DNA of 32,662 bases, from assembly GCA_023432025.1 (NCBI GenBank), contig JAEYVE010000073.1, positions 1 through 32,662 of the forward strand, given 5' to 3'. The position numbers and the translations under genes are program-made. This DNA is from Pseudomonadota bacterium (lineage in GTDB: Bacteria; Myxococcota_A; Polyangia; Polyangiales; Polyangiaceae). Under the pieces are notes generated by a model that was not told where the DNA came from, searched no databases, and saw only the letters and a list, made by a program, of their open reading frames with translations. Below, one piece after another: positions 1 to 7,907 of this stretch (the stretch's first letter is position 1; each line of letters opens with the position of its first letter).

Positions 1-1
1 C

Positions 2-952
2 TTGAGCCACCCGACGCGCTTCGAAGTGGGCACGGCAGAAGCCACGGCTGGGCAAGAGCCGCGATTGTTCGTCGACGTTTCGGGGGCGAGCTACGACGGC
101 GCGAGCAGCTTCGACGTTGGGGGGCTCGTGCGTCGCGTGCGCCTCGGGAAGCGGGACGGCGGAACGCGCTTGGTGCTCGATCTGGAGCAAGCTGCGTATC
201 ACCGGGTCTTCTATCTGCCGGAGCCTTTTCGGCTCGTGATCGACGTGAGCAAGACCGCTCCTCCACTCGAGCGAGCAAGACGTTCCGTATCGCGCGTCGT
301 GCTCGATCCGGGGCACGGGGGAAGTGATCCGGGAGCGCAAGGCCCCAACGGGCTCCGGGAAAAGGACGTGACGTTGGACATCGCGCATCGCGCGGCGCCG
401 CTCTTGGCGAGGGAGGTGGGCGTTTCCACGCTGCTCACGCGGGACGTGGACGTCTACGTTCCGCTCGACGAACGCGCCGCGCGCGCCAATGCGTTCAACG
501 CAGATCTTTTCATTTCGCTGCACTGCAACGCCAGCGAGAGCGGCACTCCGCATGGCGTGATGACCTTCGTGCTCGACGCGTCGAAGGACGCGCTGTCTCG
601 GTCGATCGCGGCGCGCGAAAATCACTCTTCGGAGGCTGCGGCGGCGGAGCTCGCCAACTCGCTGAGTCGCGTGAACGACGCTGGGCGTCTACGCGCGTCG
701 GAGCAGTTCGCCGAGCTCCTGCAACGCTCGGCGCGCGCTTCGCTGGGCCAGCGCTACGGCGACGTGCGCGACCACGGGGTGCGGCGCGCGGGCTTCTACG
801 TGCTCGCGGGCGCCCGCATGCCCGCCGTGCTGTTCGAAGGCTCCTTCATCTCCAACCAAGAGGAAGCGAGGCGCCTGAACAGCGGCGACTACCGGCAGCG
901 CCTCGCCGACGCAGTCGTCAACGCGGTGCGCGCCTATCGCGAAGGCCGCTAG
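2..952 (+). CDS. N-acetylmuramoyl-L-alanine amidase, 5' truncated
   Basis: Periplasmic zinc amidase that cuts the bond between N-acetylmuramic acid and the stem peptide of peptidoglycan, as in daughter-cell separation. The reading frame is open at the window edge, so the TTG at base 2 is probably not the true start. The first ~85 visible residues resemble the end of an AMIN (envelope-targeting) domain, with the segment LVLDLEQAAYHRVFYL. The Amidase_3 catalytic domain follows: DPGHGG near residue 105 (first zinc His), LREKDVTL (zinc Glu), SLHCNAS (second zinc His) and VLFEGSFISN, which keeps the catalytic Glu although VETGFLSN is more usual. All metal and catalytic positions are therefore present and the enzyme should be active. 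The gene is followed by about 200 nt of non-coding DNA and then a terminator. Confidence 0.9.
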   Translation: MSHPTRFEVGTAEATAGQEPRLFVDVSGASYDGASSFDVGGLVRRVRLGKRDGGTRLVLDLEQAAYHRVFYLPEPFRLVIDVSKTAPPLERARRSVSRVVLDPGHGGSDPGAQGPNGLREKDVTLDIAHRAAPLLAREVGVSTLLTRDVDVYVPLDERAARANAFNADLFISLHCNASESGTPHGVMTFVLDASKDALSRSIAARENHSSEAAAAELANSLSRVNDAGRLRASEQFAELLQRSARASLGQRYGDVRDHGVRRAGFYVLAGARMPAVLFEGSFISNQEEARRLNSGDYRQRLADAVVNAVRAYREGR

Positions 953-1154
953 GTCATCGTATCGAGCTGACCTGTCTCGGTGGCCATCGTGGGCTGGGTG
1001 TGGGTCGACGCTGCCTTTGGTCCGTGCCTCGGGCTTGCACGAGACCGCCCGGAGCGGCACACCTAAAGGCAGTCCGGGCGAGCCAAATGACGGAGGGATG
1101 TCGGGGCGAGTCTGGCAATGGGGCAGAGGCGATTACCTCAGCCGTATTGACGTG
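953..1154 (+). other. non-coding stretch; possible small RNA or structured 3' region
   Basis: No reading frame here resembles a protein. The stretch lies between the amidase stop and a factor-independent terminator. It carries the octamer GCAGAGGC at 1123-1130, identical to the descending arm of that terminator (1170-1177), so the ascending arm could pair with either copy. This is compatible with a small RNA, a long 3' UTR or an attenuator. I cannot see a good promoter for a separate transcript. Confidence 0.3.
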
Positions 1155-1183
1155 AGCCTCTTCGCTTTTGCAGAGGCTTTTTG
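1155..1183 (+). terminator. factor-independent terminator
   Basis: A perfect 7-bp stem, AGCCTCT (1155-1161) with AGAGGCT (1172-1178), is followed by a short T-run ending TTTTTG. It lies 200 nt after the amidase stop and 38 nt before the next promoter, so it most likely ends amidase transcription or a small RNA. Confidence 0.65.
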
Positions 1184-1220
1184 ATCGGACGCAGCGGGAA
1201 TCGACGGCGCACTGAACGGA

Positions 1221-1249
1221 TTGACGTGATCGCGGTCGGTCCTTATGTT
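1221..1249 (+). promoter_or_regulatory. sigma-70-type promoter for the DksA-family gene
   Basis: TTGACG (1221-1226), a 17-nt spacer and TATGTT (1244-1249) make a good housekeeping promoter. Transcription would start near 1256, giving a leader of about 160 nt before the start codon at 1415. The decamer ATTGACGTGA at its -35 also occurs at 1146-1155. Confidence 0.6.
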
Positions 1250-1272
1250 GTCGGGCCCCAAAAAAGGGAGGG

Positions 1273-1322
1273 GCGCTCGTTCGGTTTTGCCCCACGCGAG
1301 CTCGCTCGCGGGGGGAGCGCCG
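1273..1322 (+). promoter_or_regulatory. folded leader upstream of the DksA-family gene
   Basis: Within the predicted leader, GGCGCTC (1273-1279) pairs with GAGCGCC (1316-1322) and encloses a second perfect hairpin, CGCGAGC/GCTCGCG (1296-1311, 2-nt loop). No known riboswitch class is recognised. It may simply stabilise the message or control translation, since the start codon has only a weak ribosome-binding sequence. Confidence 0.35.
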
Positions 1323-1414
1323 GCGGGACCACCACGTGGTGACTCGTGCGAAGGCAACCGGCATGGGTCCGGACGGCGGGGCGACGGATCACCCCAGTAT
1401 CGAGTGGCGGAATC

Positions 1415-1777
1415 ATGACGAAGGCTCAGCTCAAGAAGTTCAAGGATCTCCTCGAGTCCAAGCAGCGCGAAATCCTCAAGCGCGCGCAGCAGACCCTCGA
1501 CGAGGACATGACCCTCGACGCCGACGATTTGCCGGACGAGATGGACTTGGCTTCCAGCGAGTACCTGCAGTCGTTCACGTTCCGTCTGCGCGGCCGTGAA
1601 AAGGTTTTCCTCGAGAAAATCCAAAAGGCGCTCGAGCGCATCGAGGACGGGTCCTTCGGTGTTTGTGAGGACTGTGGCGAGGAAATTTCCGTCAAGCGCC
1701 TGGAAGCGCGTCCGGAAACCACGCTCTGCATTCGCTGCAAGGAAGACCAGGAGCGCGTCGAGCGCGACTTCGGCTGA
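1415..1777 (+). CDS. DksA/TraR-family zinc-finger regulator
   Basis: A 120-residue protein of the DksA/TraR family, whose members insert a coiled coil into the secondary channel of RNA polymerase and adjust promoter opening, often with ppGpp. The N-terminal half is a charged coiled coil starting TKAQLKKFKDLLESKQREI. An acidic segment (DEDMTLDADDLPDEMD) contains the Asp residues expected near the coil tip. The C-terminal zinc finger is complete: CEDC, about 17 residues, then CIRC. The ATG at 1415 is chosen because homology begins there; an upstream in-frame start at 1346 would add unrelated residues. The length is shorter than E. coli DksA (~150) and typical of the short DksA-like proteins common in deltaproteobacteria. 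It is monocistronic, with its own promoter, and convergent with uvrA. Confidence 0.9.
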   Translation: MTKAQLKKFKDLLESKQREILKRAQQTLDEDMTLDADDLPDEMDLASSEYLQSFTFRLRGREKVFLEKIQKALERIEDGSFGVCEDCGEEISVKRLEARPETTLCIRCKEDQERVERDFG

Positions 1778-1933
1778 GCCGGAGCTGAGCTTGGGCTCGG
1801 CACGGGGTGCTTGAGCTGGGTGCTTGAGCTGGGTGTGCTTGGCAGCTCGGAACTGTGTGCGTTTGGGTTTTGGGCGCTGGGTCAACCGGAGCTCGGGCGC
1901 GGTGCCGAAACTTTTCCGGGCAGTCGACGGCGT

Positions 1934-1978
1934 AACGCCGCACCGTGGATCGCTTTCCGATCCACGTGGTGCGGCGTT
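1934..1978. repeat. inverted repeat between convergent genes
   Basis: A 19-nt arm starting AACGCCGCACC (1934-1952) is complementary to 1958-1978 apart from a 2-nt insertion, with a 5-nt loop. It sits between the ends of the DksA-family gene and uvrA, where a two-way terminator would be expected. It has no clear T-run, so it may instead block exonucleases or act with Rho. Confidence 0.5.
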
Positions 1979-1997
1979 CGCGCGTTTGCCGATCGGG

Positions 1998-4946
1998 TCA
2001 ACGTTTGCGCGTCGTCTTCTTCGAGCTGCGCGCGGGCGCGCTCGCTGTCTTTCGAGCGCTCGTGGCTTGCGTGCGAGGTTCTTTGGCGCTGGCTTTCTCG
2101 CTGAGTGGCGCTGCCACGGGCGGGCGCTTTGCGCGCGCGGACTCGAGCACCTCACGCAGCGCTTGGCCCGTGTGACTCTCCGCGCATGCGGCGACTTCTT
2201 CGGGCGTGCCTTCGGCGACCAAGTTGCCGCCGCGCTCACCGCCTTCGGGGCCCATGTCGATCACCCAGTCGGAGCAGGCGACCACGTCCAGGTTGTGTTC
2301 GATCAGCACGATGGTGTTGCCGGCATCGCGGAGATCGAGCAGCGCTCGCGTGAGTAGCTCGATGTCCGAGAAGTGAAGGCCCGTGGTGGGCTCGTCCAGC
2401 ACGTAGAGCGTATTGCCGGTGGCCTTACGGCTGAGCTCGCTGGCCAACTTCACGCGCTGCGCTTCGCCGCCGGACAGCGTCGTGGCCGCTTGACCGAGCT
2501 GAATGTAACCGAGGCCAACCTGCCGCAGGGTCGCGAGCTTGTCGAAGATGCGAGGGATGGCCTCGAAGAGGTCGTACGCGTCATCCACCGTGAGGTTCAG
2601 CGCGTCGGCGATCGAGAGGCCTCGGTAGCGCACCTCGAGCGTTTCGCGGTTGTATCGCTGACCGCCGCACGCGTCGCACGCCACGTACACGTCCGGCAAG
2701 AAGTGCATTTCGACGCGCAAGACGCCGTCGCCCTGACACGCCTCGCAGCGCCCCCCTTTGACGTTGAACGAAAAGCGGCCCGGCTTGTAGCCGCGCGCGC
2801 GTGCGTCCGGGAGCGTCGCGTAGAGCTCGCGCAAGTGAGTAAAGATGCCGGTGTACGTCGCCGGGTTCGAGCGAGGCGTGCGGCCGATGGGCGCTTGATC
2901 GATGCTGATGACTTTGTCGATGTGCTCGAGGCCTTCGATGGAGTCGCAGGGGCCCACCCAGCCTGCGGCGCCGTACAGCTTGGCCCGCGCGGCGCTGAGC
3001 AACGTGTCGACGATGAGGCTGCTCTTGCCGGAGCCGCTCACGCCGGTGACCGAGGTGATGAGCCCGAGCGGAAGCTCGACGCTCACGTTCTGCAGGTTGT
3101 GAGCGCGCGCGCCGACCACACGCAACGTTTTCTTGGTGGGCTTTCGGCGCTTTTCGGGGATGGGGAGTTTCTTCTCGCCGGACAAATACGGGCCCGTGAT
3201 GGACTTCGGATCGGCCAAGAGCTGCTTCGGCGTGCCTTGCGCCACGATGCGGCCGCCGTGGACGCCCGCGCCGGGCCCCATGTCGAGAACGTAGTCAGCC
3301 GCCAAAATGGCGTCGCGGTCGTGCTCCACCACGAGCACGCTGTTGCCCTTGTCCACCAGGCGACGCAGCGCGTCGAGCAGGCGCGTGTTGTCACGCGAGT
3401 GCAGTCCAACGCTCGGCTCGTCCAACACGTAGAGCACGCCCACGAGCGAAGCGCCGATCTGCGTGGCCAAACGGATACGCTGGCCCTCGCCGCCCGACAG
3501 AGTCTGTGCGGCTCGATCCAGGCCCAAATAGTCCAGGCCCACGTCGATGAGGAAGCCAAGGCGCTCGGTGATGGCGCGAATGAGCGGCTCGGCGATGGCG
3601 GCGTCGCGCGCCGACAGAACGTCGCTTTGCAGCACCTCGCTCAAAAATTGCCGCACCTTGCGCAGCGACATGCGCGACAGCTGCCCGATGTCGTGGTCGG
3701 CTACCTTGACGCACAAGGCTTCATGGCGAAGGCGCGTGCCGTTGCAGGTTTTGCACGTTTGGGTGACCACGAAGCGCCCGAGGTCTTCGGGGCCGATCGC
3801 GCCGTCCTCGGCTTCTTCGCCTTCTTCGATGTCTCCGGTCTCGAGCAAGCGCGACAGCCGCGGCACGATGCCCACGTACTCGCCGGACTTTTTGACTTCA
3901 CCGTACAAAAGGGCGTTCCGCTTGGCCTCCGGAAGCTCGTTCCACGGCTTGTCCGGATCGATGCGGAGCGCCTCCACGGCGCGGTGCACCTCGGTGGCGG
4001 TGGCGACCGAGCCGCGACGACCGAAGGCGGCGACGGCACCTTCGCGCAGGGTGCGGGTCTCGTCGGGCACGATGCGCGCGGGGTCGACGGCGGAGCGCAC
4101 CCCCAACCCGCTACACTCGGGACAGGCACCGTGGGGGCTATTGAACGAAAACAGTCGGGGCTCGAGCGGGGGCAGAGTAATGCCGTGCTCCCACGAAACC
4201 AGCCGTTCGCTCATGACCTGGGGTTCGGAGCCGTCGAGGGCGTCGACGAGGACCGTGCCGTCTCCCAACTTCAGGGCCAGCTCGACCGAGTCGGTGAGTC
4301 GCCCCTTCACGTCGTCTTTGACCACGATGCGATCGACGACGACGTCGAGGTCGTGCTCGCGGGCCGGATCGACGGAAATGTCGTCTCCCAGCTCCACGTT
4401 TTCGCCGTCGATGCGAGCGCGTACGTAACCTTCGCGCCGCAGGCGCTTCAGCTCGTCGGCCAAGTCCCCCGCGCGGTTCCGCGCCACGCGGGCGAGCAGG
4501 ACGACGCGCGTTCCTTCACCGCGGTCGACGATTGAATCGACGATTTCCTGCACCGTATAAGCCGTGAGAACACGGCCCGAAATCGGGCAATGAGGAACCC
4601 CGACGCGAGCAAAAAGCAGGCGGAGGTAGTCGGCGATTTCGGTGACCGTGCCGACCGTCGAACGCGGGCTCTTGCCGAGCGCCTTCTGTTCGATGGCGAT
4701 GGCGGGACTCAGGCCGTCGATGCTCTGAACGGCCGGCTTGGGAAGCTGGTCGAGGAACTGACGCGCGTAGGCCGACAGAGACTCCACGTAGCGTCGCTGT
4801 CCTTCGGCGTAGATGGTGTCGAAGGCGAGGGACGACTTTCCGGAGCCGCTCGGGCCGGTGATGACGACCAGCTGATCGCGGGGCAGCTCACAGCTGACGT
4901 TCTTCAGGTTGTGTTGCGTCGCTCCGGTGACGACGAGACTCTGCAT
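1998..4946 (-). CDS. uvrA: UvrA, excinuclease ABC subunit A (zinc module altered)
   Basis: Damage-sensing ATPase of nucleotide excision repair; it forms a dimer, loads UvrB on lesions and leaves before UvrC cuts. The 982 residues contain two complete ABC ATPase modules: Walker A GPSGSGKSS, signature LSGGEGQRIRLA with LYVLDEPSVGLH, then GVSGSGKSSL, signature LSGGEAQRVKLA with LYVLDEPTTGLH. The C-terminal zinc hairpin is intact (CEAC ... CDAC). In the first module only the second cysteine pair is left (GACPECSGLG). Where the first CxxC normally stands the sequence reads SWEHGITLPPLEPRLF. The segment CPISGR near residue 117 also lacks the usual His. After the last ATPase block there is a tail of about 40 residues rich in Ala, Ser, Lys and Arg, ending KKTTRKR. 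The start is an ATG at 4946; I see no LexA box upstream. Confidence 0.97.
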   Translation of the reverse strand: MQSLVVTGATQHNLKNVSCELPRDQLVVITGPSGSGKSSLAFDTIYAEGQRRYVESLSAYARQFLDQLPKPAVQSIDGLSPAIAIEQKALGKSPRSTVGTVTEIADYLRLLFARVGVPHCPISGRVLTAYTVQEIVDSIVDRGEGTRVVLLARVARNRAGDLADELKRLRREGYVRARIDGENVELGDDISVDPAREHDLDVVVDRIVVKDDVKGRLTDSVELALKLGDGTVLVDALDGSEPQVMSERLVSWEHGITLPPLEPRLFSFNSPHGACPECSGLGVRSAVDPARIVPDETRTLREGAVAAFGRRGSVATATEVHRAVEALRIDPDKPWNELPEAKRNALLYGEVKKSGEYVGIVPRLSRLLETGDIEEGEEAEDGAIGPEDLGRFVVTQTCKTCNGTRLRHEALCVKVADHDIGQLSRMSLRKVRQFLSEVLQSDVLSARDAAIAEPLIRAITERLGFLIDVGLDYLGLDRAAQTLSGGEGQRIRLATQIGASLVGVLYVLDEPSVGLHSRDNTRLLDALRRLVDKGNSVLVVEHDRDAILAADYVLDMGPGAGVHGGRIVAQGTPKQLLADPKSITGPYLSGEKKLPIPEKRRKPTKKTLRVVGARAHNLQNVSVELPLGLITSVTGVSGSGKSSLIVDTLLSAARAKLYGAAGWVGPCDSIEGLEHIDKVISIDQAPIGRTPRSNPATYTGIFTHLRELYATLPDARARGYKPGRFSFNVKGGRCEACQGDGVLRVEMHFLPDVYVACDACGGQRYNRETLEVRYRGLSIADALNLTVDDAYDLFEAIPRIFDKLATLRQVGLGYIQLGQAATTLSGGEAQRVKLASELSRKATGNTLYVLDEPTTGLHFSDIELLTRALLDLRDAGNTIVLIEHNLDVVACSDWVIDMGPEGGERGGNLVAEGTPEEVAACAESHTGQALREVLESARAKRPPVAAPLSEKASAKEPRTQATSARKTASAPARSSKKTTRKR

Positions 4947-5347
4947 GGGGGCCGCATATCACGGAGTGCGGCCGCGTGCCGACGTGTGGTTGCTCCTCCC
5001 TCGCCCTTCGACTACGTTTGCTGGCGTGGTGCTCGCCTGGAGCATTCCCCTTGACCAGCTCGCCCTTGACCACTCCACGGTTTTCAGCCGGGAGCTCGAT
5101 GGGCGGGCGTCCAGCCATAGCGGCGGTTTCGGGGCAACTCCGGTGTCGGATTCGGTGCGAACCGAGCAAACGGGGTGGGGTCAGGCGAGAACTGACTGCC
5201 CCACTGAGGTCTGGCTCAAGCCGAGGGCCTGCCTCGAGCCGAGCGCCACGGTGTCGGATTCGAGCCATGTCTCGCGTCCGCACGGAGTACCGAGTGCAAG
5301 GAGCTCGGGTCGGGGCACGCCGCTCCGTCCGAGCTCATTCCGATCGC
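4947..5347. other. 401-nt gap upstream of uvrA and the tRNA
   Basis: No protein-like reading frame. It must hold the uvrA promoter (minus strand) and the tRNA promoter (plus strand), but I could not identify either with confidence. Two TTGACC hexamers lie close together (5051-5056 and 5066-5071) without a matching -10. The 14-mer CGGTGTCGGATTCG occurs twice (5141-5154 and 5249-5262). Function unknown. Confidence 0.3.
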
Positions 5348-5421
5348 GGGCCTATAGCTCAATCGGTCAGAGCCCCCGGCTCATAACCGGGTTGTTCCTG
5401 GTTCGAACCCAGGTGGGCCCA
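5348..5421 (+). tRNA. tRNA with CAU anticodon, probably tRNA-Ile2 (lysidine type)
   Basis: A complete 74-nt cloverleaf: acceptor GGGCCTA/TGGGCCC, D stem GCTC/GAGC, anticodon stem CCCGG/CCGGG with loop CTCATAA, T arm CCTGG-TTCGAAC-CCAGG, discriminator A. CCA is not encoded. A CAU anticodon can mean initiator Met, elongator Met or Ile2. The full G1-C72 pair excludes the initiator. The C4-G69 and C5-G68 pairs match the known determinants for the lysidine synthetase TilS, and the 5' end GGGCCTATAGCTC is typical of isoleucine tRNAs, so Ile2 reading AUA after modification is favoured. The tRNA-Met at 11802 lacks these pairs. Confidence 0.8.
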
Positions 5422-5498
5422 CTTTCCGCGCCTCGCTGGTCGAGCGCGCTTTCCGCGAGTGTCCCGAAGGGGGGCCTCGGGCATGTGGCGGAGAAGTC

Positions 5499-6293
5499 GT
5501 GAACATCCAAGCGCAGATTGAAGTCTTGAAGAGTCTCGCCGAGCTGGACGCGCAGCTCGCAACGTTGGACGGGGAGCTTCGCTCCGAGCAGTCGGTGCTC
5601 GCCGGAAAACAGACGCTCTTGGCCGAGCTGGACGCACGCGTGGAGAGCGGCTCGTCCAGCTTGCAGGAAATGGACAAAACGCGCGCCTCGCTGATCGGCG
5701 AAATGCGCCAAATGAACCAGCAGATCGACAAGGCGCGCGAAAAGCTGGCGCGCTGCCGCAACGAGCGGGAGGCCAACGCGGCCACGCGTGAGCTGGAGGA
5801 GCTTCGCAAGCTCTATCGGGACCGCGAGCGCGACATCGAAAAGCTCGTCGAGTTGGCGGAGAGCGCCCGCACGGACGTGGACACCACCAGCGAGCGTCGC
5901 ACGCAGGTGGCCGGCGAGCTGGGCCAAACCGAAGGACAAAGCTCCGAGCGCATCGCCGAGCTCGAGGCACAATGCGCCGAAAAGCAGGGCTCCCGCGCCG
6001 AGCTCACCAAAAAGCTGGATCAAGCGCTCTATCGCAAATACGAGCTCGTCCGAAAGCGTAAGGGCAGCGGCGTGGCTCCTGCCGCTGCCGGTTCGTGCAC
6101 GGCCTGCCACATTGCGCTGCCTCCCATGCTGTTTCAACAGATCATGTACAACCGCGGCCTCCACCAGTGCCCGAGTTGCCACAGGGTCTTGTATTTCCAG
6201 GCGCCTCAGGCGCCCGAGAATGCGGGGACGGACGAGAGCGGCGGCTCCGCGAACGGCAACGACTCGGAGGCGCCGGTCAATCAGGCCGGCTGA
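5499..6293 (+). CDS. coiled-coil protein with C4-type zinc ribbon (HP0958/DUF164-like)
   Basis: A 264-residue protein with a long N-terminal coiled coil (about residues 5-175, rich in Glu, Leu, Arg and Gln) and a C-terminal zinc ribbon of CTAC, a spacer containing LPPMLFQQIMYNRGL, then CPSCHRVLYF. This layout matches the family of Helicobacter HP0958, a chaperone and adaptor linked there to RpoN stability and flagellin mRNA. In non-flagellated bacteria its role is unknown, so only the fold can be assigned. After the ribbon there is a short acidic, Gly/Asn-rich tail. The GTG at 5499 is the first start after an in-frame open stretch and is followed immediately by the coiled coil. The stop lies 6 nt before the next gene in the same frame, so the two are probably co-transcribed and translationally coupled. 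Confidence 0.85.
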   Translation: MNIQAQIEVLKSLAELDAQLATLDGELRSEQSVLAGKQTLLAELDARVESGSSSLQEMDKTRASLIGEMRQMNQQIDKAREKLARCRNEREANAATRELEELRKLYRDRERDIEKLVELAESARTDVDTTSERRTQVAGELGQTEGQSSERIAELEAQCAEKQGSRAELTKKLDQALYRKYELVRKRKGSGVAPAAAGSCTACHIALPPMLFQQIMYNRGLHQCPSCHRVLYFQAPQAPENAGTDESGGSANGNDSEAPVNQAG

Positions 6294-6299
6294 GTACGT

Positions 6300-7631
6300 T
6301 TGAAAGCCTGTCCTACTTGCGGTCGCCTGTATCCAGCCGACGCTGGCTTTTGTCCGGTCGACGGCTCGCAGCTGACGAGCGCCACTCAGGTGCCGGTCGC
6401 GCCGGACGACAAGGACGCGCGCATCGGGCAGGTGCTCTGTGAGCGCTATCAAATCCGCCGCGTCGTGGCCGACGGCGGTATGGGGCGCGTGTACGAAGCG
6501 CTCGACATGCACGAGCGGCGCAACGTCGCGCTGAAAATCCTGCATCAGGACGTGGCGCGCGACGGCGTTCAAGTCGAACGCTTCAAGCGCGAGTTCGCGG
6601 TGTCCGGCGAGTTGCCTCACGAGCACATCGTCGAGGTGCTCGATTTTCAGCCCACGCCGGACGGTTCGTACACGTTGGTCATGGAGTTTCTCTACGGAGA
6701 AGAGCTCCGGGCCACCTTGAAGCGAGAAGGCGTTCTGTCGCCGGCACGCCTGGTGCGCATGTTGAGCCAGGTCGCCATCGGGTTGGACGAAGCGCACGCG
6801 CGCAAGCTGGTCCACCGCGATCTCAAGCCGGACAACATCTTCCTCTGTCAGACGCACGACGGCGACATCGTCAAAATTCTGGACTTTGGTTCCGTGAAGG
6901 ACCGAGCGGAAACGGCGAAAAAGCTCACGGTGATGGGCACCACCATTGGCTCGCCGTACTACATGTCGCCCGAGCAAGCGCAGGGTCTGGATACGCTCGA
7001 CCAGCGAGCGGACGTGTGGGCGCTCGCCGCCATCGCATACGAGTGCGTCACCGGGCGCGTCCCGTTTCAGGGCAACAACGGCCCCAGCATTCTCTTGGAA
7101 ATCCTCACCAAGGAAGCCAAGCCGCCCAGCGAAGTGGCCAAGAGCCAAAAGCACCCCGTGCCGCCTACGCTCGATCCGGTCGTCGCCAAGGCTTTCAAAA
7201 AGGCCGCGGCGGTACGCACTGCATCCATCGGCGCGCTCGCGGACGCGGTGGGCCAAGCCTACGGCCTGTCGGGAAATCACAAGGCGTGGGCCATCACCCC
7301 GGAGGCGGAGCTCTCCGCTCTCATCGACGCGCGCATGCCGAGCTTGCTGGAAACGCGCATCCAAGAAAAACCGAGGGACGCCGTCGACGACTTCTTCGGT
7401 GAGAGCGAGTCGCTCGGAGACGTGCCCCCGCCCAGCCGCGAGCCCTCGGCGCAAGCAACGGAAAGCGCGCGCCTCCCGGACTCGGACGAAGACGCGAGCC
7501 TAAACCTTCCGGCCCTGGGGATCCCCGGTGTCGGAGGTGCCGGACGAGCGCCGACTTGGGTCATGCCCGTCGCTATCGGCGGCGCAGTCGTGCTGGTGCT
7601 CTTGCTCGTCGTCTTGGTGGTCGTCCTGTAG
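6300..7631 (+). CDS. membrane-anchored Ser/Thr protein kinase with N-terminal zinc ribbon
   Basis: A 443-residue eukaryote-like (Hanks-type) kinase. Residues 4-20 form a small zinc ribbon (CPTCGRLYPADAGFC). The kinase domain runs from about 48 to 320: loop ADGGMGRVYEA with the first Gly of the usual GxGGMG replaced by Ala, Lys79 in ALKIL, catalytic HRDLKPDN at 172-179, DFG at 195-197 (DFGSVKD), activation segment GTTIGSPYYMSPEQ and DVWALAAIAYE. Key catalytic residues are present, so it should be active. A Ser/Pro/Glu-rich linker leads to one C-terminal membrane helix (about 420-443) with almost nothing after it, making it tail-anchored with the kinase in the cytoplasm and no extracellular sensor. 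The start is a TTG only 6 nt after the previous stop, and the ribbon begins at residue 4. This build is common in myxobacteria; the substrate is unknown. Confidence 0.92.
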   Translation: MKACPTCGRLYPADAGFCPVDGSQLTSATQVPVAPDDKDARIGQVLCERYQIRRVVADGGMGRVYEALDMHERRNVALKILHQDVARDGVQVERFKREFAVSGELPHEHIVEVLDFQPTPDGSYTLVMEFLYGEELRATLKREGVLSPARLVRMLSQVAIGLDEAHARKLVHRDLKPDNIFLCQTHDGDIVKILDFGSVKDRAETAKKLTVMGTTIGSPYYMSPEQAQGLDTLDQRADVWALAAIAYECVTGRVPFQGNNGPSILLEILTKEAKPPSEVAKSQKHPVPPTLDPVVAKAFKKAAAVRTASIGALADAVGQAYGLSGNHKAWAITPEAELSALIDARMPSLLETRIQEKPRDAVDDFFGESESLGDVPPPSREPSAQATESARLPDSDEDASLNLPALGIPGVGGAGRAPTWVMPVAIGGAVVLVLLLVVLVVVL

Positions 7632-7667
7632 TCGCCCGCCGGCTCGTGCGCGCTGGGCATACTGGCT

Positions 7668-7714
7668 CGTCGAATTCGGACGTCGAACCGTACGTCGCCC
7701 GTCGAATTCGGACG
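7668..7714 (+). repeat. 15-bp direct repeat, possible operator pair
   Basis: CGTCGAATTCGGACG occurs at 7668-7682 and 7700-7714, 32 bp from start to start (about three helical turns). Shorter relatives containing GACGTCGAA lie at 7679-7687 and 7735-7743. The cluster lies in the 293-nt gap between the kinase and the next gene. Spacing and position would suit a dimeric regulator, but no known operator is recognised. Confidence 0.45.
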
Positions 7715-7907
7715 ACGTCGCCGGTCGGAAGTGAGACGTCGAAGTTGCCTCCCCCGGATTTCGCGCGCTTGGCGTGCTCCGCAGGGTGAGGGGACGGAGC
7801 CGACCCTCGGCGCGCGGTGCTCCCGCACTGGGTCGTGGAAAGACCTTGGCGCGCTCACGCGTAGAGAGCCACCATGTACGGCGTGGCTCCCAGCTGCTTT
7901 CTGCGTG

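Noticed and set aside
953..1154. Known small RNA or riboswitch (SRP RNA, 6S RNA, cobalamin element)
   Set aside because: None of their diagnostic loops or boxes is present; only a terminator and a repeated arm are visible.
2373..4535. 720-codon open frame on the plus strand opposite uvrA
   Set aside because: Mirror of the strong third-position G/C bias of uvrA; its translation has no recognisable domain and uvrA on the other strand is certain.
4947..5347. LexA (SOS) box before uvrA
   Set aside because: No GAAC-N-GTTC or GTTC-N7-GTTC arrangement could be found; GAAC at about 5160 has no partner.
5367..7454. 695-codon minus-strand frame opposite the zinc-ribbon protein and kinase
   Set aside because: Covers the tRNA and two certain genes; no domain resemblance.
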